Notes under the pieces: generated by a model
The model's input: only the letters and a program-made list of their open reading frames with translations
Told to the model about the DNA's origin: nothing
Databases searched by the model: none
Position numbers and translations under genes: made by a program
Shown here: in pieces, positions 42,078 through 50,280 of the stretch
How the letters are laid out: each line of letters opens with the position of its first letter
Position numbering within the stretch: the first letter of the stretch is position 1
From: Haladaptatus halobius
GTDB taxonomy: Archaea > Halobacteriota > Halobacteria > Halobacteriales > Haladaptataceae
Assembly (NCBI RefSeq): GCF_020618475.1
Contig: NZ_CP085336.1
Span: forward strand, 372,001-436,000
Reading direction: 5' to 3'
DNA length: 64,000 bases

Positions 42078-42287
42078 TAATTACCTGTCTCATATTGCTT
42101 CTATTGTCTGGGCAATTTATTCACTGGACATCGTTAACTACGGTTTTTGACCGTCTGGGACATCCCGTCTACGGATAACGTTTCCCTCTCCACCACAAGG
42201 TCACAAATTGACAGATAAACAATATCGATATTGTAATAATTCTGATATCACTGGACATCAATTCTGACCGAAGTAATCGGCCAATGA

Positions 42288-42371
42288 GCGAGGGTTGCCA
42301 AGCCAGGCCAACGGCGGTGGGCTTAAGACCCGCTCGCGTAGGCGTCCATGGGTTCGAATCCCATCCTCGCA
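42288..42371 (+). tRNA. tRNA-Leu (anticodon UAA)
   Basis: 84 nt. D stem GCC/GGC, anticodon stem GTGGG/CCCGC around loop CTTAAGA (anticodon TAA), variable arm CGC-GTAG-GCG, T stem ATGGG/CCCAT around TTCGAAT, discriminator A. The 5' acceptor strand is GCGAGGG but the 3' strand is CCTCGC, so only six pairs form and G7 has no partner: one base appears to be missing between the T stem and the acceptor. CCA is not encoded, as usual here. The gene could be a slightly damaged extra copy or the relic of an integration event. The length of the variable arm confirms class II. Confidence 0.75.
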
Positions 42372-42483
42372 TTCTCCCATTAACACTCAATCGGAATCAG
42401 ATCCGTAGGCAATCAGTTTCAACCCAACAGATATCTCTGCCAGATTAACGGTGTCTTCACTTGCTAATCACATGTAGTGACCA

Positions 42484-42825
42484 ATGCAACAACGTGCTCC
42501 AACTATAGAAGACACAGACGATCCAGAAACAAACCCACCGACTGACGTGCTGTCCGAACTCCCACCAGGTGCAAAGCTGGTTGCGAAAGTACTCGAATAC
42601 AACGACGATACACTCACGCAGGCTGAACTCGCCGATAAAACCCTACTCCCAGCACGCACGGTTCCTTCGACTGAGTGCACCGTCTTCCGCGTTGCTGAAT
42701 CAAGTCCTCAAACTGTCTTCTCGACAACGTCTGTGTCTTCATCGACGGCTGTCTCACGATTGTTATCCGTGAACTCGTCGCCTGCTTCAGTCTTCTTTGG
42801 CCGTTCGTATGGCGTCGGTAGGTGA
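42484..42825 (+). pseudogene. Small HTH protein, frameshifted after the recognition region
   Basis: The first 58 residues (TDVLSELPPGAKLVAKVLEY, NDDTLTQAELADKTLLPART) are a MarR-like winged helix start typical of short haloarchaeal regulators, in which ARTV is usually followed by RYAL-x-RL. Here the frame continues into a Ser/Thr-rich sequence without helical character, while a neighbouring frame gives LLNQVLKLSSRQRLCLHRRL. A frameshift near 42664 is the likely explanation. If translated as is, the product would have 113 residues with an aberrant tail. Confidence 0.5.
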
Positions 42826-43218
42826 GTGACTGGCTTGTTCACCGGCGCCTTCTGCAACGCTTGCGTGGGTTGCCGTTTTCTCGACCACTTCGTTATGCTC
42901 TTCGTCGGTCTCTGGCTACCACTCGTTATATTCTTCGACGGCACTACCCAATATTTATTTCAGATATTGAAGACGGTTCGACTGAGTATCCAACTCAGCG
43001 TAGAATTGTACCAGTAAGTAGTACCCAATCAGAAAGAATACCCAGAACGATATCTAATGGAGTAGTGATGAAACTAACTTGAGATCGATCAGCGCGAAAA
43101 TCAACACCCCTGCGCTACCTTTTGATCCGGGACATTCTACCACACCGTTCACCACTGATTCAATCATAAAATGTTGATCAAGAACTAGCTTAATACGCCA
43201 TACCGCGTATTCACACGC
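42826..43218. other. Gap without a recognised gene
   Basis: Short frames on both strands have no known family. Promoter elements for the DUF2270 gene are expected near 43180-43200 (gcttaatacgcc). Confidence 0.4.
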
Positions 43219-43905
43219 ATGAGTACCGATGACGCACGCAGATTCGATCCAGAAGCGCCGGAAGAGCGTGAAATCGGACGCGAAATGGTCGACCAGAGCA
43301 CCGGCCTCGGGTCGGTCATGGCACACTTTTACCGAGGTGAAATGGATCGAGTCACGACGTGGCGCCAACGGCTCGACGAGACGACGACGTGGGCTGTGAC
43401 GGTCATCGCAGCCTTACTTGCGTATGGCTTTTCGACAAGTGGGACGCCGGCGATTCTCCTCGCCGGGATTGTGGTCGCGACAATATTCCTCGTGATCGAG
43501 GCGCGTCGCTACCAGGACTACGATGTCTTCCGCTCCCGAGTTCGTATTTTACAGGAGAATCTTTTTGCGAACGCACTCAATCCGTCTGAAGGCGTTGAGC
43601 AGCGTGACTGGCGCCGGCAACTCAGCGAGGATTTCCGTGACCCAACGCTCAGAATTCCATTTCCAGAGGCGGTCGCCCGCCGACTGCGCCGAATCTACCT
43701 CTGGCTCTTACTCCTTCTTCTCGTTACTTGGCTCTTTCGCCTCACGACCATCGCACCAGATAAGACATGGATAAACAATGCTGCGATGGGTATCGTACCG
43801 GGGAGTGTTGTGTTGGGAGTCGTCGCAGTATTCTATCTCGGGCTCCTGTGGCTCACATTCCGCCCCCGAGAACGGCATGCGAGGGAAGATTTCGATCGAT
43901 TGTAA
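43219..43905 (+). CDS. DUF2270 integral membrane protein
   Basis: 228 residues. A cytoplasmic N-terminus (DQSTGLGSVMAHFYRGEMDR, VTTWRQRLDETTTWAV) is followed by helices AVTVIAALLAYGFSTSGTPA and ILLAGIVVATIFLVIEARRY. A large cytoplasmic middle includes YDVFRSRVRILQENLFANAL. Two more helices follow near the end (IYLWLLLLLLVTWLFRLTTI, VLGVVAVFYLGLLWLTF). HFYRGEM, WR.RLD..T.WA and EARRY.. ..D.. are hallmarks of DUF2270. The function of the family is unknown. Confidence 0.82.
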   Translation: MSTDDARRFDPEAPEEREIGREMVDQSTGLGSVMAHFYRGEMDRVTTWRQRLDETTTWAVTVIAALLAYGFSTSGTPAILLAGIVVATIFLVIEARRYQDYDVFRSRVRILQENLFANALNPSEGVEQRDWRRQLSEDFRDPTLRIPFPEAVARRLRRIYLWLLLLLLVTWLFRLTTIAPDKTWINNAAMGIVPGSVVLGVVAVFYLGLLWLTFRPRERHAREDFDRL

Positions 43906-43979
43906 CGAACTTTGACGGCTCATTTTGGGAGAGGCGAATATCCCGTCGATACATCATCGCACGGTTCATAACCGCACGT

Positions 43980-44348
43980 ATGCCACTCTTACAGTTCGAT
44001 ACGACCCTGTCACTGTCCGACCAGGAGAAGGAATCGTTTGCAATGTTAGTCATGGAACGGTACGCTGAAGAGATGACGGAGGATCATGTAGCAATTACTC
44101 TTCGCAAGCGGGATTCCGCCGACGTATATCTCGGTCGCGCTGTGGACGGCCCGCTCCTGTTTCTCGACGCCGAAATTCGACAAGGAAGACCGTTCGAATA
44201 CAAACGTGCATTCGCACTCGCTGTGATGGAATACGCAGCCGATCAGTTCGAGGTTCCCGAAACGAATTTAAAAGTCATCTTTACAGAACATCGCGGCAAC
44301 GAGATGATGGGCATCGATCGCGTCGGTGGGAAGTGGGACGGCGAGTAG
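43980..44348 (+). CDS. Tautomerase superfamily (MIF/4-OT-like) protein
   Basis: 122 residues from the ATG at 43980; the frame from 43767 overlaps the DUF2270 gene and is not preferred. After processing the N-terminal Pro2 (MPLLQFDTTL) would be the catalytic base of this family. Then SDQEKESFAMLVMERYAEEM, DHVAITLRKRDSADVYLGRA, and a final LKVIFTEHRGNEMMGIDRVG. Length and Pro position fit a MIF-like tautomerase, possibly acting on phenylpyruvate-like keto acids. It starts 75 nt after DUF2270. Confidence 0.7.
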   Translation: MPLLQFDTTLSLSDQEKESFAMLVMERYAEEMTEDHVAITLRKRDSADVYLGRAVDGPLLFLDAEIRQGRPFEYKRAFALAVMEYAADQFEVPETNLKVIFTEHRGNEMMGIDRVGGKWDGE

Positions 44349-44477
44349 TCACCGTCATGGAGTAAGTCTCGTTCGTCGTTAATTGTACCCGCGATAGACT
44401 TCAAGCTCTGCTAGGATACTCCGAATCGGGTCAACCAGCGACAGTGAACTTTTATCTTTCGAACACCAAATTGTGGT

Positions 44478-44894
44478 ATGCCAGTCGAAACCGATGCCGA
44501 AGTGCGAAGAATTCTCGAGAAGAACGTAGTTGCTGTCATCGGTTGTTCATCAACACCGGGCAAAGACGCCCACGAGATTCCGAAGTATCTCCAGCAACAA
44601 GGGTACGAGATCATCCCGGTGAATCCCTACGCTGACGAGGTACTCGGACGGCCAGCCTACGACTCGCTTGGCGACGTGGAGGAAGAGGTCGATATCGTGG
44701 ACGTGTTTCGCCCGAGTGATGAAGTAGCCGGTATCGTCGACGAGGTGTTCGCACGTGACGACGTCGATGTTATCTGGCTCCAACTTGGGATTCACGATGA
44801 TGAAGCAGTTTCTCGGGCTGAAGCGGCGGGGTTCCAGGTTGTCCAAGATCGGTGCATGAAACCCGAGCACCAGCGCCTACTCACCTCCACGTGA
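44478..44894 (+). CDS. CoA-binding domain protein (YccU-like)
   Basis: 138 residues. A single Rossmann-like CoA_binding domain: VRRILEKNVVAVIGCSSTPG, HEIPKYLQQQGYEIIPVNPY, DEVLGRPAYDSLGDVEEEVD, IVDVFRPSDEVAGIVDEVF, VIWLQLGIHDDEAVSRAEAA, GFQVVQDRCMKPEHQRL. All family landmarks are kept (GCSSTPGK, VNP, VFRPS, WLQLGI, DRCMK). It binds CoA in related proteins; cellular role unclear. A TATA-like TTTTAT at 44449-44454 lies 24-30 nt before the start, indicating a leaderless transcript. Confidence 0.88.
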   Translation: MPVETDAEVRRILEKNVVAVIGCSSTPGKDAHEIPKYLQQQGYEIIPVNPYADEVLGRPAYDSLGDVEEEVDIVDVFRPSDEVAGIVDEVFARDDVDVIWLQLGIHDDEAVSRAEAAGFQVVQDRCMKPEHQRLLTST

Positions 44895-45494
44895 TTGAGT
44901 AGACAATCCGACGGTTGGAGATAGAAGTCACATATTGCGTGATAACGGCGTTGCAGCAAAAACGCCCAACCCTTAACTCCATCAGTTATCCTCCTTCGAA
45001 CCGCTGCCTTTCGAATCGAATTTATAAGTTGCACGCAGAGTCATTCGTATGTTTCGCCCTGTTCGAAGGCTTTCTGTGACTTCGACCAATGTGCCGGTTA
45101 GATCGGGCAATCACTGTACAGAAGGCGGATTGCCGTCGGTCAGCCCTGTTTAACTCGAGAGTCTATTTTTATTATAATCTGCGGTATATTTTCACCAGTG
45201 GGTGAGTCGAAGGTAATCCAGTGAGTTTGACGTAATCCGGTTACCATTACAATAGTAGGTGTGTGATGGTTGGTATCCTCAGTGACTCCTTCAATCGGGA
45301 GTAGAAACCCCCAAGAACCATGGCCGGAGCCAGAGTTTTTCTACGTGTTAGCTCGAATGTTACCAGTGATAGATCAGAGGGAAATGACCAGTGGATACTC
45401 TTGGAGTCGGATTCCTCGAACTACGCCGGTTTGGAGAGACACGGGAACTGCCGCGGCCCACTGATTTATCCGACTCGCACCAAAACGTGATTAC
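44895..45494. other. Gap without a recognised gene
   Basis: 600 nt. Frames up to 64 codons (for example 45270-45464) show no family resemblance. The stretch tttttattataatctgcggtatatttt (45170-45192) looks promoter-like but leads to no gene. Confidence 0.4.
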
Positions 45495-45623
45495 ATGCCC
45501 GCCACACTCGAGATCAAGTGCGAGAACGACGATTGTGAACTTGATATGACCGAACTCCATTCTACATACGAAATGCCCGACGATGTTGCAGTCGCCGATT
45601 TCCGGTGCCCGTACTGTAGTTAA
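45495..45623 (+). CDS. 42-residue zinc-ribbon-like protein (DUF7559 type)
   Basis: From ATG 45495 to TAA 45621. The protein starts MPATLEIKCENDDCELDMTE, runs through HSTYEMPDDVAVADFRCPYC and ends in a Ser. Four Cys in two pairs (C-x4-C at 9/14 and C-x2-C at 38/41) form a zinc ribbon. Very short proteins of this pattern are widespread in haloarchaea (I recall them as DUF7559), with no known function. Confidence 0.65.
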   Translation: MPATLEIKCENDDCELDMTELHSTYEMPDDVAVADFRCPYCS

Positions 45624-45698
45624 TCAGACTCACTTCGAGAGATCGAACTGTAACGTAGAGAGGGACATCTCGGCGGTCGCTTGCCGTCATTTGATCAG

Positions 45699-45764
45699 CT
45701 ACAGTACTGCTAGTTCCTCCTCAACCTCGTCATAGTCAGGGAAGTCCGGCCACTTCTGTGCAAC
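45699..45764 (-). pseudogene. Lost C-terminal tail of the redoxin gene
   Basis: Directly after the TGA at 45765-45767 the frame reads VAQKWPDFPDYDEVEEELAV to TAG at 45699-45701. A Trp-to-stop change would explain it. The shortened protein lacks the last helix. Confidence 0.65.
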
Positions 45765-46214
45765 TCAGGCATATTGAATCAACAGATCCTCGCGCAGAAG
45801 AAAGACGGCGGGTCGGGGTTCGCTGATTCCGGCCATCCCATCGAGATCGTTCACGATGCCGTATTCTTCGGCGACGCTATTCTGTGGATCACTGAACAGT
45901 CGGTAGTCCATCCCACTCTCTTCGATGAACGTCTTATGTTCATACGGAGTCGAGATCGAGAGGCCGACGATCGTCACGTCGTAGTCGTCGTCCCAGGCTC
46001 TGTCGCGAAGCTCGTTCCAGATGTACGTCGCGGGAAAGTCTCCGTCCATCGGGTAGAAGACGAGGAGCACCGGCCCGTCGTCGGCGAGTTCTGAGAGTGT
46101 GACATCCTCCCAGTACTCGACGTTTACGAGCGGGTGGACGAAATCAGGAGCTTGCTCGCCTTCTCTCGGATGGTTCGCTTCCCCAAGTTCGACGACATCG
46201 AAATCCAGATCCAT
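45765..46214 (-). CDS. Redoxin-domain protein without peroxidatic Cys, truncated by a premature stop
   Basis: 149 residues from the ATG at 46214. The thioredoxin-like peroxiredoxin fold is recognisable: REGEQAPDFVHPLVNVEYWE, TLSELADDGPVLLVFYPMDG, ATYIWNELRDR, VTIVGLSISTPYEHKTFIEE, YRLFSDPQNSVAEEYGIVND, PAVFLLREDLLIQYA. The catalytic Cys expected after FYPMDG..PAT is absent. The TGA at 45765-45767 interrupts a frame that continues with VAQKWPDFPDYDEVEEELAV to a stop at 45699, the normal family ending (usually W at the TGA). It follows the glutaredoxin gene by 4 nt. Confidence 0.75.
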   Translation of the reverse strand: MDLDFDVVELGEANHPREGEQAPDFVHPLVNVEYWEDVTLSELADDGPVLLVFYPMDGDFPATYIWNELRDRAWDDDYDVTIVGLSISTPYEHKTFIEESGMDYRLFSDPQNSVAEEYGIVNDLDGMAGISEPRPAVFLLREDLLIQYA

Positions 46215-46218
46215 TCTT

Positions 46219-46494
46219 TTACGCTCCGTTCCCATAGGTGTTTTCGAGATACTCCACGATATTGGCGCTCTCAGACATCGTCACGCCGGTGTTCTCGTCG
46301 ACGATGGCCGGCACGGTACGCTTGCCGCTGATGCGCTTGACGATGTCGCGCTCGGAGTGCATTGCTTCGACGAAGCGCGACTGGTAGTCGAGGTCGTGCT
46401 CGTTAAGCCTGCGAACGACGCGCTCGCAGAATGGACAGGCCTGCAATCGGTACAATGTGACTGGCGGGTCGTCGGTGCCGGTCGAGTCGGTCAT
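46219..46494 (-). CDS. Glutaredoxin-like / GST N-terminal domain protein
   Basis: 91 residues. The thioredoxin-fold start VTLYRLQACPFCERVVRRLN carries the active-site CPFC at 20-23. KRTVPAIVDENTG has the cis-Pro of the TVP motif, and VTMSESANIVEYLENTYG matches the SESxxI thiol-binding loop of glutathione S-transferases. Haloarchaea lack glutathione and use gamma-glutamylcysteine, so the thiol partner probably differs. It is in an operon with the redoxin-like gene downstream (4 nt apart). Confidence 0.8.
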   Translation of the reverse strand: MTDSTGTDDPPVTLYRLQACPFCERVVRRLNEHDLDYQSRFVEAMHSERDIVKRISGKRTVPAIVDENTGVTMSESANIVEYLENTYGNGA

Positions 46495-46607
46495 GGCTGG
46501 TTCAGCTCATGGTTGGAGCAAGAGACAGGTAAGCGCTTTGCCGCCAGTGGTCACGATAACAAGGAAAAGAGGAATCAGACACAGGATAAGGTCATACTCC
46601 AAATCGG

Positions 46608-47453
46608 TCACGTCGGGTTCTGAAGGAACGAATGCAGTTCCTCACGGTAGTCGTCCGGGCGATCCTCCATGACCCAGTGATTTGCCATATCAAGTCCGAC
46701 GAGCTCGGCATTTGGAATGTCTTCTTCGAGCCGTTCAGCGTACGCAATCGGTTGAAACTCATCATCGGCACCCCACAAAAGCAATGTTTCAGTGGTGATG
46801 GTAGAGGGATCGATTTCAGTTGTGTGGTTGGTGTTCGTCGCAACCGCATTCCTGCTCAGTGAAATCCGCCCCTCGTCTGAGTCCCACTGCGTTTTCATCC
46901 CTTCAACGAACTCCTCGTTCGGATCGTCACTGGTGAGCGTATCGGTAAACACACCATCAAGCATCTGCTGGAGGTTATCGACGCTCATCTCATTGATCAT
47001 CGCCGGTAATCCGAGATCGACGATGAGTTCGATCGGCCAGGAGTCGTAGGCCACCGTGTTCGAAAGCACGAGTTTGTCGACGGCGTCAGGTTGATGAACA
47101 GCGTATCGGAGTCCCACACCACCGCCGAGGTCGTGCCCGACGAACGAAACAGTGTCAAGCCCAAGCGTGTCGAGTAGCCCGTCGATCATCTCCTCTTGGG
47201 CTCGGATCGACCGATCGAAGCTATCGTCCATTGACGAGTTTCCGTATCCGACCATGTCAGGGATGATGGCGCGATGGTCGTCTGTGATTGTCGGGACGAT
47301 ATCTCGCCAGAGGAACGACCATGTCGGAATTCCGTGGAGGAAGACGACGGGATCGCCCGACCCCTCGTCGTAATAGGCGACTGTGAGCTCGTGACTGTCA
47401 ACCGTTACCGTCGTCGTTTGCTGCTGGTCTGTCCACTCAGCGTGCTGTGTCAT
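46608..47453 (-). CDS. Alpha/beta hydrolase, haloalkane dehalogenase/epoxide hydrolase-like
   Basis: 281 residues from the ATG at 47453 (47480 is the first possible start). The fold is clear: VVFLHGIPTWSFLWRDIVPT (oxyanion HG-x-P), IIPDMVGYGNSS, SFVGHDLGGGVGLRYAVHQP with a nucleophilic Asp in GHDLGG, where most esterases have Ser, LLLWGADDEFQP as the acid region and ANHWVMEDRPDDY with the catalytic His. An Asp nucleophile is the mark of haloalkane dehalogenases and epoxide hydrolases. The substrate is inferred. A DehI dehalogenase gene lies 9 kb downstream. Confidence 0.78.
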   Translation of the reverse strand: MTQHAEWTDQQQTTTVTVDSHELTVAYYDEGSGDPVVFLHGIPTWSFLWRDIVPTITDDHRAIIPDMVGYGNSSMDDSFDRSIRAQEEMIDGLLDTLGLDTVSFVGHDLGGGVGLRYAVHQPDAVDKLVLSNTVAYDSWPIELIVDLGLPAMINEMSVDNLQQMLDGVFTDTLTSDDPNEEFVEGMKTQWDSDEGRISLSRNAVATNTNHTTEIDPSTITTETLLLWGADDEFQPIAYAERLEEDIPNAELVGLDMANHWVMEDRPDDYREELHSFLQNPT

Positions 47454-47536
47454 GGCTAGTTCATCACCAGCGATTTCCATAGGGCTTGTGTCGCGAGAAA
47501 TCGCCTTGAGAGATGGACTACCCAGTTACCGATCGA

Positions 47537-48250
47537 CTACTGAGCAGTGATTTCGAGCAGATAACCTTCAGCAAATGGATTTTGATATTCGATCCCCATC
47601 CGCTGGTACACCACAACTGGAATGCTAATATCTGCGAGGAAGATCGCCCCTGGTTGGTCACGAAGGCCGGTCTTCGGAAGCGCAAGCGTGACTATCGAGT
47701 CGGGCTCGATTGCTGGCCCGAGTCGTTCTCCCGTCGTTGCGTTAAGACCGGAGGGAACATCCAAGGAGATGATCGTCGAACCAGAGTTATTGCAGACTTC
47801 CACGAGATCTCGCGCCTTCCCATGGAGTTCTCTCGTGAGACCGTAGCCGATGAGTGCATCAATTACAATATCGTTGATGGAGAAGTCTTCTGTCCCGACG
47901 CTGCTCGAGACGTCCATCGCATCGAGAATGCGGTACTGGTGTGCCACAGCACCACTAAGGTCAGCCGGTGGACGATTGAGAACGACGCTAACGGATACGT
48001 CCCGGTTAGCGAGATGTCGTGCTGCAACGAGCCCTCCCCCACCGTTTCCGCCGTTTCCAGCGAAGACAGTGACCTCGTCACCATCGATTTCCTGAACAAA
48101 CTCGGCAAGCGTCCGCCCTGCGTTTTCCATCATTTGTAAGAGGTCGAGGTCGACTTCTTCGACGGCAACCTTGTCGATTTTTCGCATCTCGTCGGCAGTC
48201 ACAGCAGCTATCGCAGTTCCAGTTTCGGTTTCGAATAGTGCTTTCTCCAT
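47537..48250 (-). CDS. nnrE: NAD(P)H-hydrate epimerase (YjeF N-terminal domain)
   Basis: 237 residues from the ATG at 48250; the longer frame is not conserved. Features: VTADEMRKIDKVAVEEVDLD, LLQMMENAGRTLAEFVQEID, then VFAGNGGNGGGGLVAARHLA (the glycine-rich GxGNNGGDGL-type loop), FSINDIVIDALIGYGLTREL, SLDVPSGLNATTG and LALPKTGLRDQPG. The enzyme repairs NAD(P)H hydrates by epimerisation; usually it is fused to or near the dehydratase (YjeF C-terminal), which is not present here. Single-domain form of normal length. Confidence 0.82.
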   Translation of the reverse strand: MEKALFETETGTAIAAVTADEMRKIDKVAVEEVDLDLLQMMENAGRTLAEFVQEIDGDEVTVFAGNGGNGGGGLVAARHLANRDVSVSVVLNRPPADLSGAVAHQYRILDAMDVSSSVGTEDFSINDIVIDALIGYGLTRELHGKARDLVEVCNNSGSTIISLDVPSGLNATTGERLGPAIEPDSIVTLALPKTGLRDQPGAIFLADISIPVVVYQRMGIEYQNPFAEGYLLEITAQ

Positions 48251-48378
48251 GCATCGTACTCGATTCGAACTCACAAACAGCCTCTGGCACTCCTCGGTAC
48301 TTTGAACCGCTATGGTGGGTGGTTCGCACACGCCCTCGAACTTGAAGTGTGAGGCCGCCGTACTGAACAAGATGAATT

Positions 48379-50244
48379 ATGCACGATTATGTGCCCCTCG
48401 AAGAGTACGGCCTTATTGGTAATCTGGAAACGTGTGCTCTCGCGAACGCTGACGGATCGATCGATTGGTGTCCGTTTCCGCACCTCGAATCACCCAGCGT
48501 TTTCGCACGTCTTTTGGATGCCGAAGATGGCGGTCACTTTAGCATTCGGCCGGATGCCGCATACGATTCCACACAGCGCTATCTCGATAACACGAACGTT
48601 CTTCGAACCGAGTTTCAGACAGAGATGGGAGCACTTTCAGTGACCGATTTTATGCCAGTTACCGAGGATGAAGATGGTCAAACCCGAAAGCGAGCGCTGT
48701 ACCGAAAGGTCGAGTGTCATCGTGGCACGGTCGATATCGACATCTCCTTGGAACCGCGATTCGACTACGCTCGTGCGTCGACCACTATTAGTGCTCAGAA
48801 TGGTGGCCTCCTCGCTGAGAGTGACGATGAAGCTGCATTTCTCTCTACTGATCTCTCGTTCGATGTGATCAACAGTGAGGCGACGGCCACTGCAACGGTC
48901 GAAGCTGATGATACTGAATGGTTCATCTTCTGTTACGGTGATGACGAACCGATAGATGCGGCGACCGGAAAGCGGCTGCTCGACGAAACAGCCTCGTACT
49001 GGCGTGGGTGGGCGCACACCTGCAATGAGTCGGAGTGCGTGTTTGGCGGGCCGTGGCACGACCTCGTCGTCCGTTCTGGACTAACCCTCAAACTGCTCAC
49101 TCACGGTGAGACGGGTGCCATCGCAGCGGCACCGACTACGTCGCTTCCTGAGGACGTCGGCGGTGTCCGCAATTGGGACTATCGATACAATTGGATCCGT
49201 GACGCGGCGTTCACGATCCAAGCGCTTTCAAATCTCCACCATTCGAGGGAGGCAATCGACTACTTCGACTGGGTTCTCGACCTCTGTCGAACCGACGCTC
49301 CCGAGCAGATCCAGCCGCTGTACGGACTGCACGGGAGTCCCGACCTCGAAGAGAAGGAACTCGACCATCTTGCCGGGTACAGAAATTCCTCACCAGTCCG
49401 CCTCGGGAACGGTGCGATTACGCAACGTCAGCTGGACACGTACGGTGAACTCATCCTCGCCGTCTACGAGACAACCCAAGACGGTTATTTGAGCGCGGAC
49501 GATTGGAGTGCTATTCGGGATATTATCGACTATGTGTGCGAAGTTTGGGAAACGAAGGACGAAGGTATCTGGGAGGTGAGGGGTGAGCCTCGGCACTTCG
49601 TGTTCTCGAAAGTGATGTGTTGGGTCGCGCTCGACCGTGGCATTGCCATCGCGAACGAACACGACTTCGATGCATCATTCGACCACTGGCAAGATGTTCG
49701 TGACGAAATCAAAGCGACGGTTCTTGAGAGAGGATACGATGACGAACTCGGTGCCTTCGTGCAAGCATTTGGCGACACGGATACGCTCGACGCGACCGCA
49801 CTTTTGATTCCGTTCGTCGGTTTTCTGCCCTTCGACGATGAACGCGTCCTCGATACAATCGATGCCATTCAAGAGCAGTTGACGACCGACGATGGACTCG
49901 TCTATCGGTATAACGGAGGAGATGGCCTTCCCGGCAAGGAGGGTGCGTTCGTCTTATGCACATTTTGGCTCGTCGACGCGTTAGCGCTCACAGGGCACGT
50001 GGAGGAAGCGACGGAGACGTTTCTCAACGTGCTCGACTATGTGAGCCCCCTCGGGTTACTCGGTGAGGAGATCGGTTACAAAGAGCGACTCCAACTCGGG
50101 AACTACCCGCAAGCGTTCAGTCATATTGGGCTCATCAATTCTGCGCTCTATATCGGACGCGTGTCCGGGCGAGAGAGCAAAGGGTTCACTCCCATGGCGC
50201 TCGATTTGGGGGACGGGATCATTACCGCCGAAGACCGTGACTAG
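48379..50244 (+). CDS. Glycoside hydrolase family 15 (trehalase/glucoamylase-like)
   Basis: 621 residues, the usual length for archaeal GH15. The N-terminal beta-sandwich domain begins YVPLEEYGLIGNLETCALAN, ADGSIDWCPFPHLESPSVFA. The (alpha/alpha)6 barrel has VGGVRNWDYRYNWIRDAAFT, a general-acid Glu in ETKDEGIWEVRGEPRHFVFS, KVMCWVALDRGI, and a second Glu in GLLGEEIGY. Archaeal members of this type hydrolyse trehalose or alpha-glucans. There is no signal peptide, so it is probably cytoplasmic, for example mobilising trehalose as a compatible solute. It starts 128 nt from the divergent nnrE gene. Confidence 0.88.
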   Translation: MHDYVPLEEYGLIGNLETCALANADGSIDWCPFPHLESPSVFARLLDAEDGGHFSIRPDAAYDSTQRYLDNTNVLRTEFQTEMGALSVTDFMPVTEDEDGQTRKRALYRKVECHRGTVDIDISLEPRFDYARASTTISAQNGGLLAESDDEAAFLSTDLSFDVINSEATATATVEADDTEWFIFCYGDDEPIDAATGKRLLDETASYWRGWAHTCNESECVFGGPWHDLVVRSGLTLKLLTHGETGAIAAAPTTSLPEDVGGVRNWDYRYNWIRDAAFTIQALSNLHHSREAIDYFDWVLDLCRTDAPEQIQPLYGLHGSPDLEEKELDHLAGYRNSSPVRLGNGAITQRQLDTYGELILAVYETTQDGYLSADDWSAIRDIIDYVCEVWETKDEGIWEVRGEPRHFVFSKVMCWVALDRGIAIANEHDFDASFDHWQDVRDEIKATVLERGYDDELGAFVQAFGDTDTLDATALLIPFVGFLPFDDERVLDTIDAIQEQLTTDDGLVYRYNGGDGLPGKEGAFVLCTFWLVDALALTGHVEEATETFLNVLDYVSPLGLLGEEIGYKERLQLGNYPQAFSHIGLINSALYIGRVSGRESKGFTPMALDLGDGIITAEDRD

Positions 50245-50280
50245 TATAATCATCGAAGCTTTTCGGATGAAACACCTGGT

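Noticed and set aside
42169..42390. 73-codon minus-strand frame
   Set aside because: It overlaps the tRNA-Leu and is a well-known type of false gene over tRNAs.
47513..48139. 208-codon plus-strand frame
   Set aside because: Antisense to NAD(P)H-hydrate epimerase, which has clear family motifs.
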